From Propionibacteriaceae bacterium (GTDB lineage Bacteria > Actinomycetota > Actinomycetes > Propionibacteriales > Propionibacteriaceae): DNA of 64,000 nucleotides. The stretch is from positions 124,001-188,000 of the forward strand of contig JAISCA010000007.1 of NCBI GenBank assembly GCA_031265875.1, written 5' to 3'. Numbering within the stretch: position 1 is the stretch's first letter; each line of letters begins with the position of its first letter. Shown here one piece after another: positions 18,174 to 27,510 of this stretch. The position numbers and the translations under genes were made by a program. Under the pieces are notes generated by a model that was not told the origin of the DNA, made no database searches, and worked only from the letters and a program-made list of their open reading frames with translations.

Positions 18174-19286
18174 CTACTGGTGGGTGTACTCGCCTGTGGT
18201 CGGGACCAGCTCGATCCAGGTGTTGCCCGGAGTCAGCCGGATAGGACGGCCGTTGGCGTCCCGGAACGACATCGGCGCCCGCTCGTCGGCCTTGGACCAG
18301 GTGATGGCCTGGACCGCGCCGCCGCTGGCCAACAGGCCGGAGCCCTGCCCGACCACGATCGACTCCGGGATCGGGCTACCGGCCGGGTCCAGCCCGCCCT
18401 CGTTGCGGACCTCGACCGTCAGAGCGACCACGTTGACGGCGCCGAACTGCTGACCGGCGGCGTTGACGGCCGCCTTCGAGCCCTCGAAGCGGAGCCAGCG
18501 GGCCTGCTCGGCGTTCCACTCCCAACGCGGGGTGGCCGAGGACGAGATCCGGATCGAGACGGTGTTGGCGGGCACGCCGTTGAGCTGGGTCGAACTGGCT
18601 TGGCCGGCCCGGGCGTAAATGAAGACCGACTGGGGCGCGGCTTGGTGGTCGCCGTTGGCTTGGGCCAGGAAGGCGTTGACGTCGCCGGCCACGTTGTGCG
18701 GGGCGGAACGACTGGAGACCCGGCTGAAGCCGGCGTCGCCGGCGTCGTTCGAGATCATCTGGAGGCCGAGCCCCTGGGCTCGGTCGACGAAGCGGGCCTG
18801 CCCGCCGGAGAAGGCCACCAGGCCACCTAGCGGGGCCAGGATCGGCCCGTCCATCGGCCGCAGCGAGCGCACTGGCACGACCTGGGACGGCAGCTGGGAG
18901 TGGTACACCGCGATGTAGCGGGTGATACCGCCCTCGACCATTTGCTCGTAGACCAGGTCGGCCGCCTCCAGACCGATCTGGGGCCGGGCGGCGGTCGAGT
19001 TCTCGACCTTGACGGCGATGGCCGGACGGGTCTCGCCCTGGCCGGTCAGACCGGTCAAGGGCCAGGTCGGCACTCCCGCCGGGGTGACGACCGGGGCGGG
19101 GGTGTAGGCCGGCGGGTCGACCGGAGCCGGGCCAGGACTGGCTGACTGGTCACGGCCGACGAACCAGACCAGGCTGACGATCAAGGCGGCCACGACCACC
19201 ACCACGCCAGCGCCGATGATCAGAATCCGCCGGTTCCGGGCGGGCCCTCGCCGGCTGGCGCGGCGGGCTCCTCTACGCAGGTCCAT
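18174..19286 (-). CDS. DUF3048 domain protein, membrane-anchored (YerB-like)
   Basis: A 370-residue protein with a basic N-terminus, one transmembrane helix (ILIIGAGVVVVVAALIVSLV, about residues 21-40), a Pro-rich linker and a DUF3048 domain from about 80 to the end. The family features are visible: RPAIAVKVENSTAARPQIGL, LVYEQMVEGGITRYIAVYHS and VRSLRPMDGPILAPLGGLV in the first half, and SVFIYARAG and TPGNTWIELVP in the C-terminal part. The product should face the outside of the cell. The function of DUF3048 is unknown; a cell-envelope role is likely from topology only. The gene is convergent with recR and divergent from ileS. Confidence 0.85.
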   Translation of the reverse strand: MDLRRGARRASRRGPARNRRILIIGAGVVVVVAALIVSLVWFVGRDQSASPGPAPVDPPAYTPAPVVTPAGVPTWPLTGLTGQGETRPAIAVKVENSTAARPQIGLEAADLVYEQMVEGGITRYIAVYHSQLPSQVVPVRSLRPMDGPILAPLGGLVAFSGGQARFVDRAQGLGLQMISNDAGDAGFSRVSSRSAPHNVAGDVNAFLAQANGDHQAAPQSVFIYARAGQASSTQLNGVPANTVSIRISSSATPRWEWNAEQARWLRFEGSKAAVNAAGQQFGAVNVVALTVEVRNEGGLDPAGSPIPESIVVGQGSGLLASGGAVQAITWSKADERAPMSFRDANGRPIRLTPGNTWIELVPTTGEYTHQ

Positions 19287-19339
19287 GGAGACTGAGCCTA
19301 TTGCGCCTGGCCGTCAGATCAAGTCTCCCCTCGCCCAGG

Positions 19340-19535
19340 CGGGCGACGTATACTATTGCCCGCTCGTCGGCAAGGCGATGATGAGGCCATCACCTCGGAG
19401 CCGCCAGAAGAACGGTCCTGGACCCATTAGACCTGGCCGCCGGCGGGTCAACGAAGTGGGGAATGACTTCCCAAGAGGGGTGGCACCGCGGACTTAGGCA
19501 AACGCCAGTTCGTCCCTTCGCCGGATCGAACGAGG
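19340..19535 (+). promoter_or_regulatory. T-box riboswitch upstream of ileS
   Basis: A T-box leader senses uncharged tRNA. The core motif AGAGGGGTGGCACCGCGGAC (about 19474-19493) is the T-box bulge sequence. Upstream, a short hairpin GAGG / CCTC (19383-19396) presents an ATC isoleucine codon (19389-19391) in its loop, fitting the ultrashort stem I of actinobacterial ileS leaders. Downstream, the shine-dalgarno GAGGGAG (about 19530) precedes the ileS ATG, so regulation is probably translational. Odd point: the bulge is TGGC, which pairs with a G discriminator, not the A expected for tRNA-Ile. Confidence 0.82.
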
Positions 19536-19541
19536 GAGCCC

Positions 19542-22500
19542 ATGGCCAGGCCCGGTTACAACCCCGTACCACCGCAGATCGACTTGCCTCTCAGCGAGCA
19601 CGAGATCCTGCGCTTGTGGACCGAGCGCGATGTCTTCGCTCGCTCCCTGGACCGCCCCCAGGCGCCGACTTGGACCTTCTACGAGGGGCCGCCGACCGCC
19701 AACGGCATGCCCGGCGCCCATCACATCGAGGCGCGGGCCTTCAAGGACGTCTTCCCTCGCTTCAAGACCATGCAGGGTTTCCGGGTGCCACGCAAGGCCG
19801 GTTGGGATTGCCATGGTCTGCCGGTCGAGTTGGCGGTCGAGCGAGAACTCGGTTTCAACGGCAAGCCCGACATCGAGCGTTACGGCATCGGCCCCTTCAA
19901 CCAACGCTGCCGTGAGTCGGTTAGTCGTCATGTCGATATGTGGACTGAACTGACGAATCGGATGGGCTACTGGGTCAACCTGGACCAGGCCTATTGGACC
20001 ATGTCGACCGATTACGTGCAGTCGGTCTGGTGGGCCCTCAAAGGCATCCACGACCAGGGCCTGCTGGTGGAGGACTACCGCGTCACGCCCTACTGCCCGC
20101 GCTGCGGCACCACCTTGTCCGACCACGAGCTGGCCCAGGGCTACGAGGACGACACCGACACCACGGTTTACGTCCGCCTGCCCTTGCTGGATGGACCCTG
20201 GGCCGAACGGGCCAGTCTGTTGGTCTGGACCACCACGCCCTGGACCCTGATCTCCAACACGGCCGCGGCCGTCCACCCCGAGGTGGTCTACGTGGTCGCC
20301 GCCAACGGCCAGGAACGCCTGATCGTGGCCGAGGCCCTGAAAGACGAGGTCCTGGGCCAGGCCTGGCAGATCGAGGCCCGCCTGAACGGGGCCGAGCTGG
20401 CCGGTTGGCACTACCGCCGCCCCTTCGACGTGGTCACGCTGCCCGGTGACGCCAATTACGTCCTGACGGCCGATTTCGTCACCACCGAGGACGGCACCGG
20501 GGTGGTGCACGAGGCTCCCGCCTTCGGCGAGGTCGACATGGCGGTCTGCCGCGCCGCCGGCCTGCCCCTGGTCAACCCGATCACCGCGTCCGGCCAATTC
20601 GAAGACGGCCTCGACCTGGTCGGCGGGCTCTTCTTCAAGGCCGCCGACCGGCCCATCATCGACGATCTGGCCCAGCGCGGCCTGCTCTACCGCGCCCTCG
20701 ACGTCACACACTCGTACCCGCACTGCTGGCGTTGCCACACCCACCTGATCTACTACGCCCAGCCCTCCTGGTACATCCGCACCACCGTCATCAAAGACGC
20801 CTTGCTGGCCCAGAACGAGGCCACCAGCTGGCACCCCGAGCACATCAAACACGGCCGTTACGGCGACTGGCTCGACCACAACATCGACTGGGCCCTGTCC
20901 CGGCAGCGTTACTGGGGCACGCCGCTGCCGATCTGGCGCTGCGACAGCGACCATCAGGTCTGCGTCGGTAGCTTGGAGGAGCTGAGCCAGTTGACCGGCG
21001 CCGACCAGTCCCAGCTCGACCCGCACCGGCCCTTCGTGGACGAGATCGTCTTCCCCTGCCCCAGCTGCGGCCAGGCGTCGCGGCGTGTGCCGGAGGTCAT
21101 CGACGCTTGGTTCGACTCCGGCTCGATGCCCTTCGCCCAGTGGGGCCACCCCTGGCGGGAGGGCTCGAGCGAGCGCTTCGAGCAGGCCTTCCCGGCCGAT
21201 TTCATCTGTGAGGCGATCGATCAGACCCGGGGCTGGTTCTACTCCCTGATGGCCGTCTCGACCCTGGTCTTCGGGGCCAACAGTTACGACAATGTGCTCT
21301 GCCTGGGCCACATCCTGGCCGAGGACGGCCGCAAGATGTCGAAGCATCTAGGCAACATCCTGGAGCCGATGCCGCTGCTGGAGCGCCACGGGGCCGACGC
21401 CGTGCGTTGGTTCATGGTGGCCGGCGGTTCGCCTTGGGCCTCGCGCCGGGTCGGACACAGCGCCATCCAGGAGACCGTACGTAAGGTTCTGTTGACGTAT
21501 TGGAACTCGGTCTCCTTCCAGGCCTTGTACGCCCGAGCCAACGACTGGACCCCCGGCGATCCGCCCCCTCTGGCCCAGCGCCACGTCCTCGACCGCTGGC
21601 TGGTGTCGGCCACCCAAGAGCTGGTGCAGGCGGTGACCGAGGCGCTGGAGGGCTTCGACACCCTCAAAGCCGGTAGCCTGCTGGCCGACTTCGTCGACCT
21701 GCTGTCGAATTGGTACGTCCGGCGCTCGCGCCGCCGGTTCTGGAACGGTGACAACTCGGCCTTGTCCACTCTGCATGAGACCTTGGACCGGCTGACTCGC
21801 CTGATGGCGCCGATCGCGCCTTTCATCACCGAACGGGTCTGGCAGGACCTGGTGGTGGCGACCGACCCCGCGGCGCCCGACTCGGTCCACCTGGCGGCTT
21901 GGCCTCAGGCCGACCGGGCGGCGATCGATCCTCGGTTGAGCCAGGCCACGGACCTGGCCCGCCGCCTGGTCGAGTTGGGCCGGTCGGCCCGCGCCCAAGC
22001 CAAGATCAAGCTCCGGCAGCCGCTGGGCCGGGCCCTGATCTCATCGGCCGCGCTCAGGCTGCTGGGTCAAGAGCTGCTGGACGAGATCAAGGCCGAACTC
22101 AACGTCGAGGCGGTCGAACCCTTCGCCGCCGACACCAGCCTGGTCGACTACTCGGTCAAGGGCAATTTCCGGGCTTTGGGCAAGCGTTTCGGCAAGCGTA
22201 CGGCCGAGGTGGCCGCCGCCATCGCGGCCGCCGCTCCGGTCCGGCTGGCCCACGAGCTGGCGCGAGACGGTCGGGCCCGCTTGGAGGACGGCTCGGACAT
22301 CGAGCTGACAGCCGACGAGGTCATCGTCTCGGAGCGCCCCCGCCAGGGCTGGTCGGTCGTCAACGAGCAGGGCGAGACCATCGCCCTCGACCTGGAGCTG
22401 ACCGACGCTCTGATCCAAGCCGGCCAGGTGCGCCAGTTCATCCGGGACGTGCAGGAGCTGCGCAAGCAGTCCGGTCTGGACGTGTCCGACCGTATCGAAT

Positions 22501-22670
22501 TGACCTGGCACGGGACCGGTCCGGTGGCCGCCGCCATCGCCGCCGCCGGCGACCAGATCGCCCAAGAGGTCCTAGCCCTCCGCCTGACCCAGTCCGAGGT
22601 CCCCGCCCCAGATTGGACCCGCGACGAGGACCTAGACCTGACTTTCGCCATAGTCAAAGCCGAACTCTGA
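19542..22670 (+). CDS. ileS: isoleucyl-tRNA synthetase
   Basis: Charges tRNA-Ile. The 1042 residues match the longer, eukaryotic-like (type 2) form common in actinobacteria. The HIGH-type signature is PPTANGMPGAHHIEAR (about residues 48-63) and the KMSKS loop is EDGRKMSKHLGN (about 594-605). The editing (CP1) domain lies between them, with VWTTTPWTLISNTAAAVHP. The catalytic-domain insert WYIRTT and AIDQTRGWFYSLM are also typical. The anticodon-binding helices and a C-terminal domain follow. The ATG at 19542 is controlled by the T-box leader. It is convergent with mnmA. Confidence 0.96.
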   Translation: MARPGYNPVPPQIDLPLSEHEILRLWTERDVFARSLDRPQAPTWTFYEGPPTANGMPGAHHIEARAFKDVFPRFKTMQGFRVPRKAGWDCHGLPVELAVERELGFNGKPDIERYGIGPFNQRCRESVSRHVDMWTELTNRMGYWVNLDQAYWTMSTDYVQSVWWALKGIHDQGLLVEDYRVTPYCPRCGTTLSDHELAQGYEDDTDTTVYVRLPLLDGPWAERASLLVWTTTPWTLISNTAAAVHPEVVYVVAANGQERLIVAEALKDEVLGQAWQIEARLNGAELAGWHYRRPFDVVTLPGDANYVLTADFVTTEDGTGVVHEAPAFGEVDMAVCRAAGLPLVNPITASGQFEDGLDLVGGLFFKAADRPIIDDLAQRGLLYRALDVTHSYPHCWRCHTHLIYYAQPSWYIRTTVIKDALLAQNEATSWHPEHIKHGRYGDWLDHNIDWALSRQRYWGTPLPIWRCDSDHQVCVGSLEELSQLTGADQSQLDPHRPFVDEIVFPCPSCGQASRRVPEVIDAWFDSGSMPFAQWGHPWREGSSERFEQAFPADFICEAIDQTRGWFYSLMAVSTLVFGANSYDNVLCLGHILAEDGRKMSKHLGNILEPMPLLERHGADAVRWFMVAGGSPWASRRVGHSAIQETVRKVLLTYWNSVSFQALYARANDWTPGDPPPLAQRHVLDRWLVSATQELVQAVTEALEGFDTLKAGSLLADFVDLLSNWYVRRSRRRFWNGDNSALSTLHETLDRLTRLMAPIAPFITERVWQDLVVATDPAAPDSVHLAAWPQADRAAIDPRLSQATDLARRLVELGRSARAQAKIKLRQPLGRALISSAALRLLGQELLDEIKAELNVEAVEPFAADTSLVDYSVKGNFRALGKRFGKRTAEVAAAIAAAAPVRLAHELARDGRARLEDGSDIELTADEVIVSERPRQGWSVVNEQGETIALDLELTDALIQAGQVRQFIRDVQELRKQSGLDVSDRIELTWHGTGPVAAAIAAAGDQIAQEVLALRLTQSEVPAPDWTRDEDLDLTFAIVKAEL

Positions 22671-22817
22671 CCCGCTGCGGCCACATTCGCTCTGTAAGTG
22701 CCCCGTCGGCGAGAGAGGACGGGGAGAAACGGAGGGTTGGAGTCGGAACCGTCCGGTCGCCCGGAGGGCGTCCGGGTCCAGGGGCGCGGGGGCGACGCCA
22801 CCCGCGACGGGGCACGC

Positions 22818-22838
22818 GGCCCGTCCCGAGGACGGGCC
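22818..22838. terminator. strong GC hairpin between ileS and mnmA
   Basis: GGCCCGTCC and GGACGGGCC form a 9-bp perfect stem with a CGA loop, lying in the 284-bp gap between the convergent ileS and mnmA stop codons. No T-tract follows, as is common in high-GC genomes. The same gap contains a GTAAGT-plus-hairpin unit and GTCGGAACCGTCCGGTCG (22745-22775), similar to the R3 repeats, plus a 21-bp direct repeat around 22928-22969 that runs into the mnmA 3' end. Confidence 0.55.
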
Positions 22839-22954
22839 CATGTCACGCCTGGCGAGGGCTTCCGGCGGGGACGCGAAGGCGTGTTCTCAGGCGCGGCGGC
22901 GACGGGGATGAACCTACGGTGGCGAGTCCGGGCTCAGCCGGACCAGGTCCGGGC

Positions 22955-24256
22955 TCAGTCAGACCAGGTCCGGTCGATGGTGGCCGAGCCCAGCACCCGG
23001 TCGTCGTCGTAGAGCACGGCGGTCTGGCCGGGGGCGACGCCCAGGGCCGGTCGCAGCAGATCGATCTCGATCCGATCCGGAGCCGGGCGGCGCACCCAAG
23101 CCGGCGACGGCTGGCCGTGGGCCCGGAGCTGGACCTGGGCGGCGAAACCGTCGGCCGACGCCGCCGCGGCCGTCTCCCCCGGACCGGGCCGGGCGGACTC
23201 TTCATCTATCTCTTCAAGGCGGGAGAGGTCAGGGTCAGTCGTTCTCTTTGGAGCAGAGCGGGTGGACTTTCCTTCCACCTCTTGGAGGCGGGTGGGGCCG
23301 GCCCCTCGGACGGGCGGACCATCAGAGGCCGTCTGTTCCAGGGCGGCGTCGGGGCCGATGTTCCAGGGGGGACCGCCCGGATCGCACCAGAGCGGTTTGA
23401 TGGCGCTGAGGTGGTCCACCCGGAGGGCGGGGCGGGGACCGACCGTGACGGTGGCACGGGCCGGGTCGATGGCGGTGACGTAGCGGGGCTGACCGTCGGC
23501 GGCCGGCCGGCCCAGCCGCAGCCCCCGGCGCTGGCCGATGGTGTACGCGAAGGCGCCCTGGTGGCGGCCCAGCTCAGTGCCCTCGGCGTCCAGGATCGAC
23601 CCGGGCCGCCGGCCCAGCTTGTCGTACAACCAACCTTGGGTGTCGCCGTCCGGGATGAAGCAGATGTCGGAGGAGTCCGGCTTGTCCGCCACGGTCAAGC
23701 CCAGGCGGGCCGCTTCGGCCCGGACCTGAGGCTTGGTCGAATCGCCCAGGGGGAAGTGGGAGCGTTGGAGTTGATCTTGGGTCATGACGCCGAGCACGTA
23801 GGACTGGTCCTTGGCTTGGTCCACCGCCCGGCGCAGCTCCACCAGGCCGTCCTCCCGCCGCCGCAAGCGGGCGTAGTGTCCGGTCACCAAACCGTCGAAG
23901 CCGAGGTCCAAGGCCCGTCGCAGCAGGGCGGCGAATTTGACCTGCTCGTTGCAGCGCAAACAGGGGTTGGGGGTGCGGCCGGCCGCGTACTCGGCCAAGA
24001 AGTCGGTCACCACGCTGCGGTGGAACTCCTCCGAGAAGTCCCAGACGTAATAGGGCAGCCCCAGCACGTCGGCCACCCGGCGGGCGTCGTTGGCGTCCTC
24101 CAGCGAGCAGCAGCCGCGCGCGCCGACCCGGTGGGTGGCCGGGTGACGGGACAGGGCCAGATGGACGCCGGTGACCTGGTGCCCGGCCGCGACCATACGA
24201 GCGGCCGCCACCGCCGAGTCGACCCCACCGGAGAGGGCGGCGATCAGGCGACTCAC
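22955..24256 (-). CDS. mnmA: tRNA-specific 2-thiouridylase MnmA, with insertion
   Basis: Makes 2-thiouridine at position 34 of tRNA, using sulfur relayed from cysteine desulfurase. The PP-loop [15 protein letters not shown] is at the N-terminus. The first catalytic cysteine lies in [18 protein letters not shown] and KDQSYVLGV are present, and the second cysteine is in [14 protein letters not shown] 24256 (VSRLIAAL) overlaps the upstream desulfurase stop (GTGA). The protein has 433 residues, about 60-70 more than usual. The excess is an insertion in the C-terminal barrel domain made of two related pieces ([15 protein letters not shown] and [15 protein letters not shown]). The catalytic part is untouched. 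Confidence 0.92.
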   Translation of the reverse strand: MSRLIAALSGGVDSAVAAARMVAAGHQVTGVHLALSRHPATHRVGARGCCSLEDANDARRVADVLGLPYYVWDFSEEFHRSVVTDFLAEYAAGRTPNPCLRCNEQVKFAALLRRALDLGFDGLVTGHYARLRRREDGLVELRRAVDQAKDQSYVLGVMTQDQLQRSHFPLGDSTKPQVRAEAARLGLTVADKPDSSDICFIPDGDTQGWLYDKLGRRPGSILDAEGTELGRHQGAFAYTIGQRRGLRLGRPAADGQPRYVTAIDPARATVTVGPRPALRVDHLSAIKPLWCDPGGPPWNIGPDAALEQTASDGPPVRGAGPTRLQEVEGKSTRSAPKRTTDPDLSRLEEIDEESARPGPGETAAAASADGFAAQVQLRAHGQPSPAWVRRPAPDRIEIDLLRPALGVAPGQTAVLYDDDRVLGSATIDRTWSD

Positions 24257-25644
24257 GGCCGGCCGCCGGTCTGGTCGGGAGCGGCGCTGTCCGCGCCAGG
24301 GCGTCGACCCGCCCGGCGGGCCCGGGCCAAGACCTCGGGCAGGGCTTGGGCCAGGGCGTCGATGTCCGCCGGCCGGCTGGTCCAACCCAGGCTGAAACGC
24401 AGACCGGAGCGGGCCGACGCTTGGTCGTAGCCCAGGGCCAGCAGGACCGGGCTGGCCTGGGCCACCCCGGCCGTGCAGGCCGATCCGGTCGAGCAAGCCA
24501 GGCCGGCGGCGTCCAGCGACAGCAGGAGGGCGTCGTGCTCGCAGCCGGGGAACAAGGCGTTGACGATGTGACAGACCTGTTGGCCCGGCGCCGCGGGGCC
24601 GACCAGGACCGCCCCCAAATCGGTCAGGGTCCGGCGCAGGCGACGGGCCAACCCGGCCAGGCGGGCGGTCTCCTCGGCTGAGGCCGCCATCTGCTCGGTC
24701 AGGGCGGCGGCGAAGGCCGCGATCAGGGCCGTCGGCAGGGTGCCGGAGCGGACCCGCCGCTCCTGGCCGCCACCGAAGAGGACCGGCCGCAGCGGCAGGT
24801 CGCGCCGGGCCAACAAGGCGCCGATGCCGACCGGTCCGCCCAGTTTGTGCCCCGACAGCGTCAGGGCGGCCAAGCCCGGCCGCCAGAGGCCGGCCCCCAG
24901 CGTCGCCGGCGCCGCCCCGGCCGGGGATGACTCGGCCGGGGGAGTCCCGTCTGAAGTGGTCACACCTGAGGCGGCCCCGGTCGTAGTGGTCCTGGATGGG
25001 GTGGTCTCGGCCGAGGAGGTCTCAGCCAGGGTGGTCCTAGGGGTGGTCCCGGCCAGGTCCATGGCGCCGTGGCCGACCGCTTGGACGGCGTCGCAATGCA
25101 GTGGCACCGCGCAGTCGAGGGCCAACCCGGCCAGCTCGGCCAGCGGCTGGATGGCGCCGGTCTCTTGATTGACGGCCTGACAGGTGATCAGGGCCCAACT
25201 GGCCGGATCGGCCGTCACCAGGTCGCGGGCCCGCTCCAAGTCGACCCGGCCGTCTGGGCCGACCGCCCACTCGACCACCTCGAAACCGAGTTGGCCCAGC
25301 CAATCGGCCGACTCTAGAACGGCCGGATGCTCGATCGGGCTGACCAGCGCCCGACGGCGGGCCGGATCCTGGGCGCGCCGCCCCAAAGCCGTACCAATGA
25401 CAGCTAAATTGTCCGCCTCGGTGCCGCCGGCGGTGAAGACGACCTCGGCCGGATCGGCCCCCAGGGCTCCGGCCACCTGTTCGCGGGCCTCTTCGACCAG
25501 CCGGCGGGCCGCCCGCCCGTACTGGTGCAGACTGGATGGATTGCCGACCTGCTCGACCGCCGCCAGCCAAGCCGCGCGGGCGGCTGGCCGCAGCGGCGTG
25601 GTGGCCGCGTGGTCGAGATAGACCGGCGGTGGGAGAGTCGTCAT
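24253..25644 (-). CDS. cysteine desulfurase (IscS/NifS type) with Ser/Thr-rich insertion
   Basis: A PLP enzyme that removes sulfur from cysteine and hands it to MnmA and Fe-S assembly. The N-terminus is [20 protein letters not shown], with [12 protein letters not shown] (cofactor phosphate site) and the PLP lysine in LTSLGHK-type sequence, here [18 protein letters not shown]. The active cysteine lies in [13 protein letters not shown]. Directly before the lysine motif there is an insertion of about 55 residues, almost all T, S, A, P and G ([20 protein letters not shown] and onward), absent from typical family members. Coupled to mnmA by a 4-base overlap. An R1 repeat array begins 14 bp upstream of the ATG. 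Confidence 0.92.
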   Translation of the reverse strand: MTTLPPPVYLDHAATTPLRPAARAAWLAAVEQVGNPSSLHQYGRAARRLVEEAREQVAGALGADPAEVVFTAGGTEADNLAVIGTALGRRAQDPARRRALVSPIEHPAVLESADWLGQLGFEVVEWAVGPDGRVDLERARDLVTADPASWALITCQAVNQETGAIQPLAELAGLALDCAVPLHCDAVQAVGHGAMDLAGTTPRTTLAETSSAETTPSRTTTTGAASGVTTSDGTPPAESSPAGAAPATLGAGLWRPGLAALTLSGHKLGGPVGIGALLARRDLPLRPVLFGGGQERRVRSGTLPTALIAAFAAALTEQMAASAEETARLAGLARRLRRTLTDLGAVLVGPAAPGQQVCHIVNALFPGCEHDALLLSLDAAGLACSTGSACTAGVAQASPVLLALGYDQASARSGLRFSLGWTSRPADIDALAQALPEVLARARRAGRRPGADSAAPDQTGGRP

Positions 25645-25657
25645 AATCCGCCCAGCG

Positions 25658-25848
25658 TATCGACTCTACGAGTCTCAAACACTCAATCGGCTCTCTTACA
25701 AGCGCGAGCGCTTGACGTTCGCCTCAATCGTGTCTATCTGGCCCTTAACGGGCCTCAAACACTCAATCGGCTCCCTCACGAACGCCGAGCGTTCGACGTT
25801 CGCCTCAATCGTGTCTATCGACTCTACGAGTCTCAAACAATCAATCAT
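25658..25848 (-). repeat. R1 structured repeat array (two full units plus a tail)
   Basis: Read on the reverse strand: a tail of one unit (TTTGAGACTCGTAGAGTC), then a full unit with hairpin CGAACGC..GCGTTCG and second hairpin GGCCC..GGGCC, then another full unit with CAAGCG..CGCTTG and GACTC..GAGTC. The frame sequences are almost identical between units (GATAGACACGATTGAGGCG, GAGCCGATTGAGTGTTTGAG), while the stems change on both sides so that pairing is kept. The array ends 13 bp before the cysteine desulfurase start and would be in its 5' leader. Confidence 0.8.
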
Positions 25849-25869
25849 GCGGCCCCGTCGCCGATTGAC

Positions 25870-26085
25870 AGAGCACATACGACCAGCGCCACGGCGTGTC
25901 GGCGGCCGTAACCCCCCCGATCGGCGACAGGAAGGGCGGCGACTGAGCAGTTACGGCCAGCGCCTAACCAGAATCACGGCAGGCGGACGGCGATTGAGCA
26001 GTTACGACCGCCGACACGCCGGGGAAAGCGGCCACAACTGCTCAACCGCGAAACCCACCCCCACCGACCGAGCAGTTACGATCAC
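25870..26085. repeat. cluster of TGAGCAGTTACG motifs
   Basis: The sequence TGAGCAGTTACG occurs at 25944 and 25995, CGAGCAGTTACG at 26069, and an inverted partial copy (CAACTGCTCA) at 26036. Related phrases, CATACGACCAGCGCCACGGC and ACGACCGCCGACACGCCG, lie around them. Spacing is irregular (51 and 74 bp), so this is not a CRISPR. The remaining gap to 26349 contains no gene that I can support, only an imperfect inverted repeat CACCGAACCCGG..CCCGGTGGGG near 26110. Confidence 0.5.
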
Positions 26086-26349
26086 CACCCCAAGAGCCGA
26101 ACCCCACCGAACCCGGCCCCAAGCCCGGTGGGGACACCGAAAGCGACTCCGCGGACCGGATCGATCACCCCTCCCGGCCCCGTAGGGAGCCACGGCAGAC
26201 GTCTTCTAATCCGGCCGCCCGCCAGGGCGACCGGAGCATGACACCCCACATCAAGGACGGGAAAGGCCACAGCGGAACGCGATCGACGAAGACATGCGGG
26301 CTAGGAGCCAAGAGCGGAAGGCCGACGAAGACAGGGGAGCCACTTTTAG

Positions 26350-27411
26350 CTAGGTCCAGCTCCACAGCAGGACCATCAAGGGCAGGCAGGACAGGACCAG
26401 CATGACGCCGTTGAAGACCTTGTGGTCCCAGCAGATGGCGATGAACTCGCGAATGGTGGCGCTGGGCCAGAAATATCCCGCCGTCGGAGAGCCCACGGTG
26501 TACCCCGGCAGTCCGGCTTGGCGCATCAGCGAAGCGGCCCGGAAGGCGTGGAAATTGTTGGTCACGACCGCCACCGGCCCGCTGACCTCGCTCCGCTGCA
26601 AGATGAGCTTGGTATGGGTGATGTTCTGTTCCGTGGTGCGGGAGGTGTCCTCGCGCCAGATCAGATCCGGCTCGACGCCGCGGGCGACCAGGTAGTCCGC
26701 CATGGCCGCGGCCTCGGTGATGGGCTCGTCGGGCCCCTGCCCGCCCGACACCACCAAGACGGGGCTGCCGCCTTGGTCGAGCGAGCGCTGCCAGATGGCC
26801 CGGCCCCGGTCCAACCGGCTGGCCAGCAGAGGAGGCACCCGACCGTCGATCAGTCCCGAGCCCAGCACCACCACGGCGTTGGCCGGGGGGCTCCAGCGCC
26901 GAGTCCACCACTGGTACAACCAGGAGTACAGGATGTAAGCCAGCAGACAGAAACCGAAGTAGCCGATGGGCGAGCCGATCGCGAGAGTCCAGGCCAAGAG
27001 CCGGGTGGAGGGCTCGATCAGTGATCCCAGGCCCAGGGCCAGATAGCCCAGAATGACCAGCCCCAGACCGAGCGACAGTAGGTTGGCCAGCCGACCGCCC
27101 TCGCGCCGCAGCATGGTGAGGCCGTTCAGCACCAGCATGACCCCGAGCACCAGGGCCACCAGCACGACCGCCGCCGCCCCCGCCAACAGCAGGTAGGTCG
27201 TATCGCTCCGACCGGTCTGGCGCAGCCCTCCGATCAGATACCAGAAAAGGCTGAAGCCAGCCGCGCTGACGGCGGCCAACAGATATACCCCGTTACGCAG
27301 CTTGCGCGGGTCACGCCACAGGCTGAAGGCGAAGATGGCCAACCAGCCGACGGTGAATAACCACATCTGGTTCAGCCTACTGGGGCGGTTCCAATGGGCG
27401 GAGCGCCTCAT
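26350..27411 (-). CDS. DUF218 (YdcF/ElyC-like) multi-pass membrane protein
   Basis: A 353-residue protein. The N-terminal half has about five hydrophobic segments (for example LWRDP followed by GVYLLAAVSAAGFSLFWYL, and TYLLLAGAAAVVLVALVLG). The C-terminal half is a DUF218 domain: NAVVVLGSGLIDGRVPPLLASRL, VLVVSGGQG, EAAAMADYLVARGV, EDTSRTTEQNI and VTNNFHAFRAASLMR. DUF218 proteins (YdcF, SanA, ElyC) act in envelope metabolism, probably on a nucleotide or lipid carrier; the exact reaction is unknown. A final hydrophobic helix closes the protein. ATG 27411 or 27366 could be the start. It is divergent from the aspartokinase gene. Confidence 0.8.
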   Translation of the reverse strand: MRRSAHWNRPSRLNQMWLFTVGWLAIFAFSLWRDPRKLRNGVYLLAAVSAAGFSLFWYLIGGLRQTGRSDTTYLLLAGAAAVVLVALVLGVMLVLNGLTMLRREGGRLANLLSLGLGLVILGYLALGLGSLIEPSTRLLAWTLAIGSPIGYFGFCLLAYILYSWLYQWWTRRWSPPANAVVVLGSGLIDGRVPPLLASRLDRGRAIWQRSLDQGGSPVLVVSGGQGPDEPITEAAAMADYLVARGVEPDLIWREDTSRTTEQNITHTKLILQRSEVSGPVAVVTNNFHAFRAASLMRQAGLPGYTVGSPTAGYFWPSATIREFIAICWDHKVFNGVMLVLSCLPLMVLLWSWT

Positions 27412-27510
27412 AGCCGAATGCCGTGTAGCGGTGGGCCGGCCGGTCAGGCCGGACGCCTATGATGGGTCAGGCGTCAGTCAAGGGCCCAGGCGTTGAGGAG
27501 AGGTGGTCGA

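Noticed and set aside
19494..21347. 617-residue open frame on the minus strand
   Set aside because: Antisense to ileS; no domain.
21899..24430. 843-residue plus-strand frame running over the ileS end and mnmA
   Set aside because: Overlaps three real genes/gaps; Arg/Gly/Pro-rich out-of-frame sequence.
25870..26085. possible CRISPR array
   Set aside because: The repeated 12-mer is too short and the spacing irregular (51 and 74 bp); no cas gene in the window.
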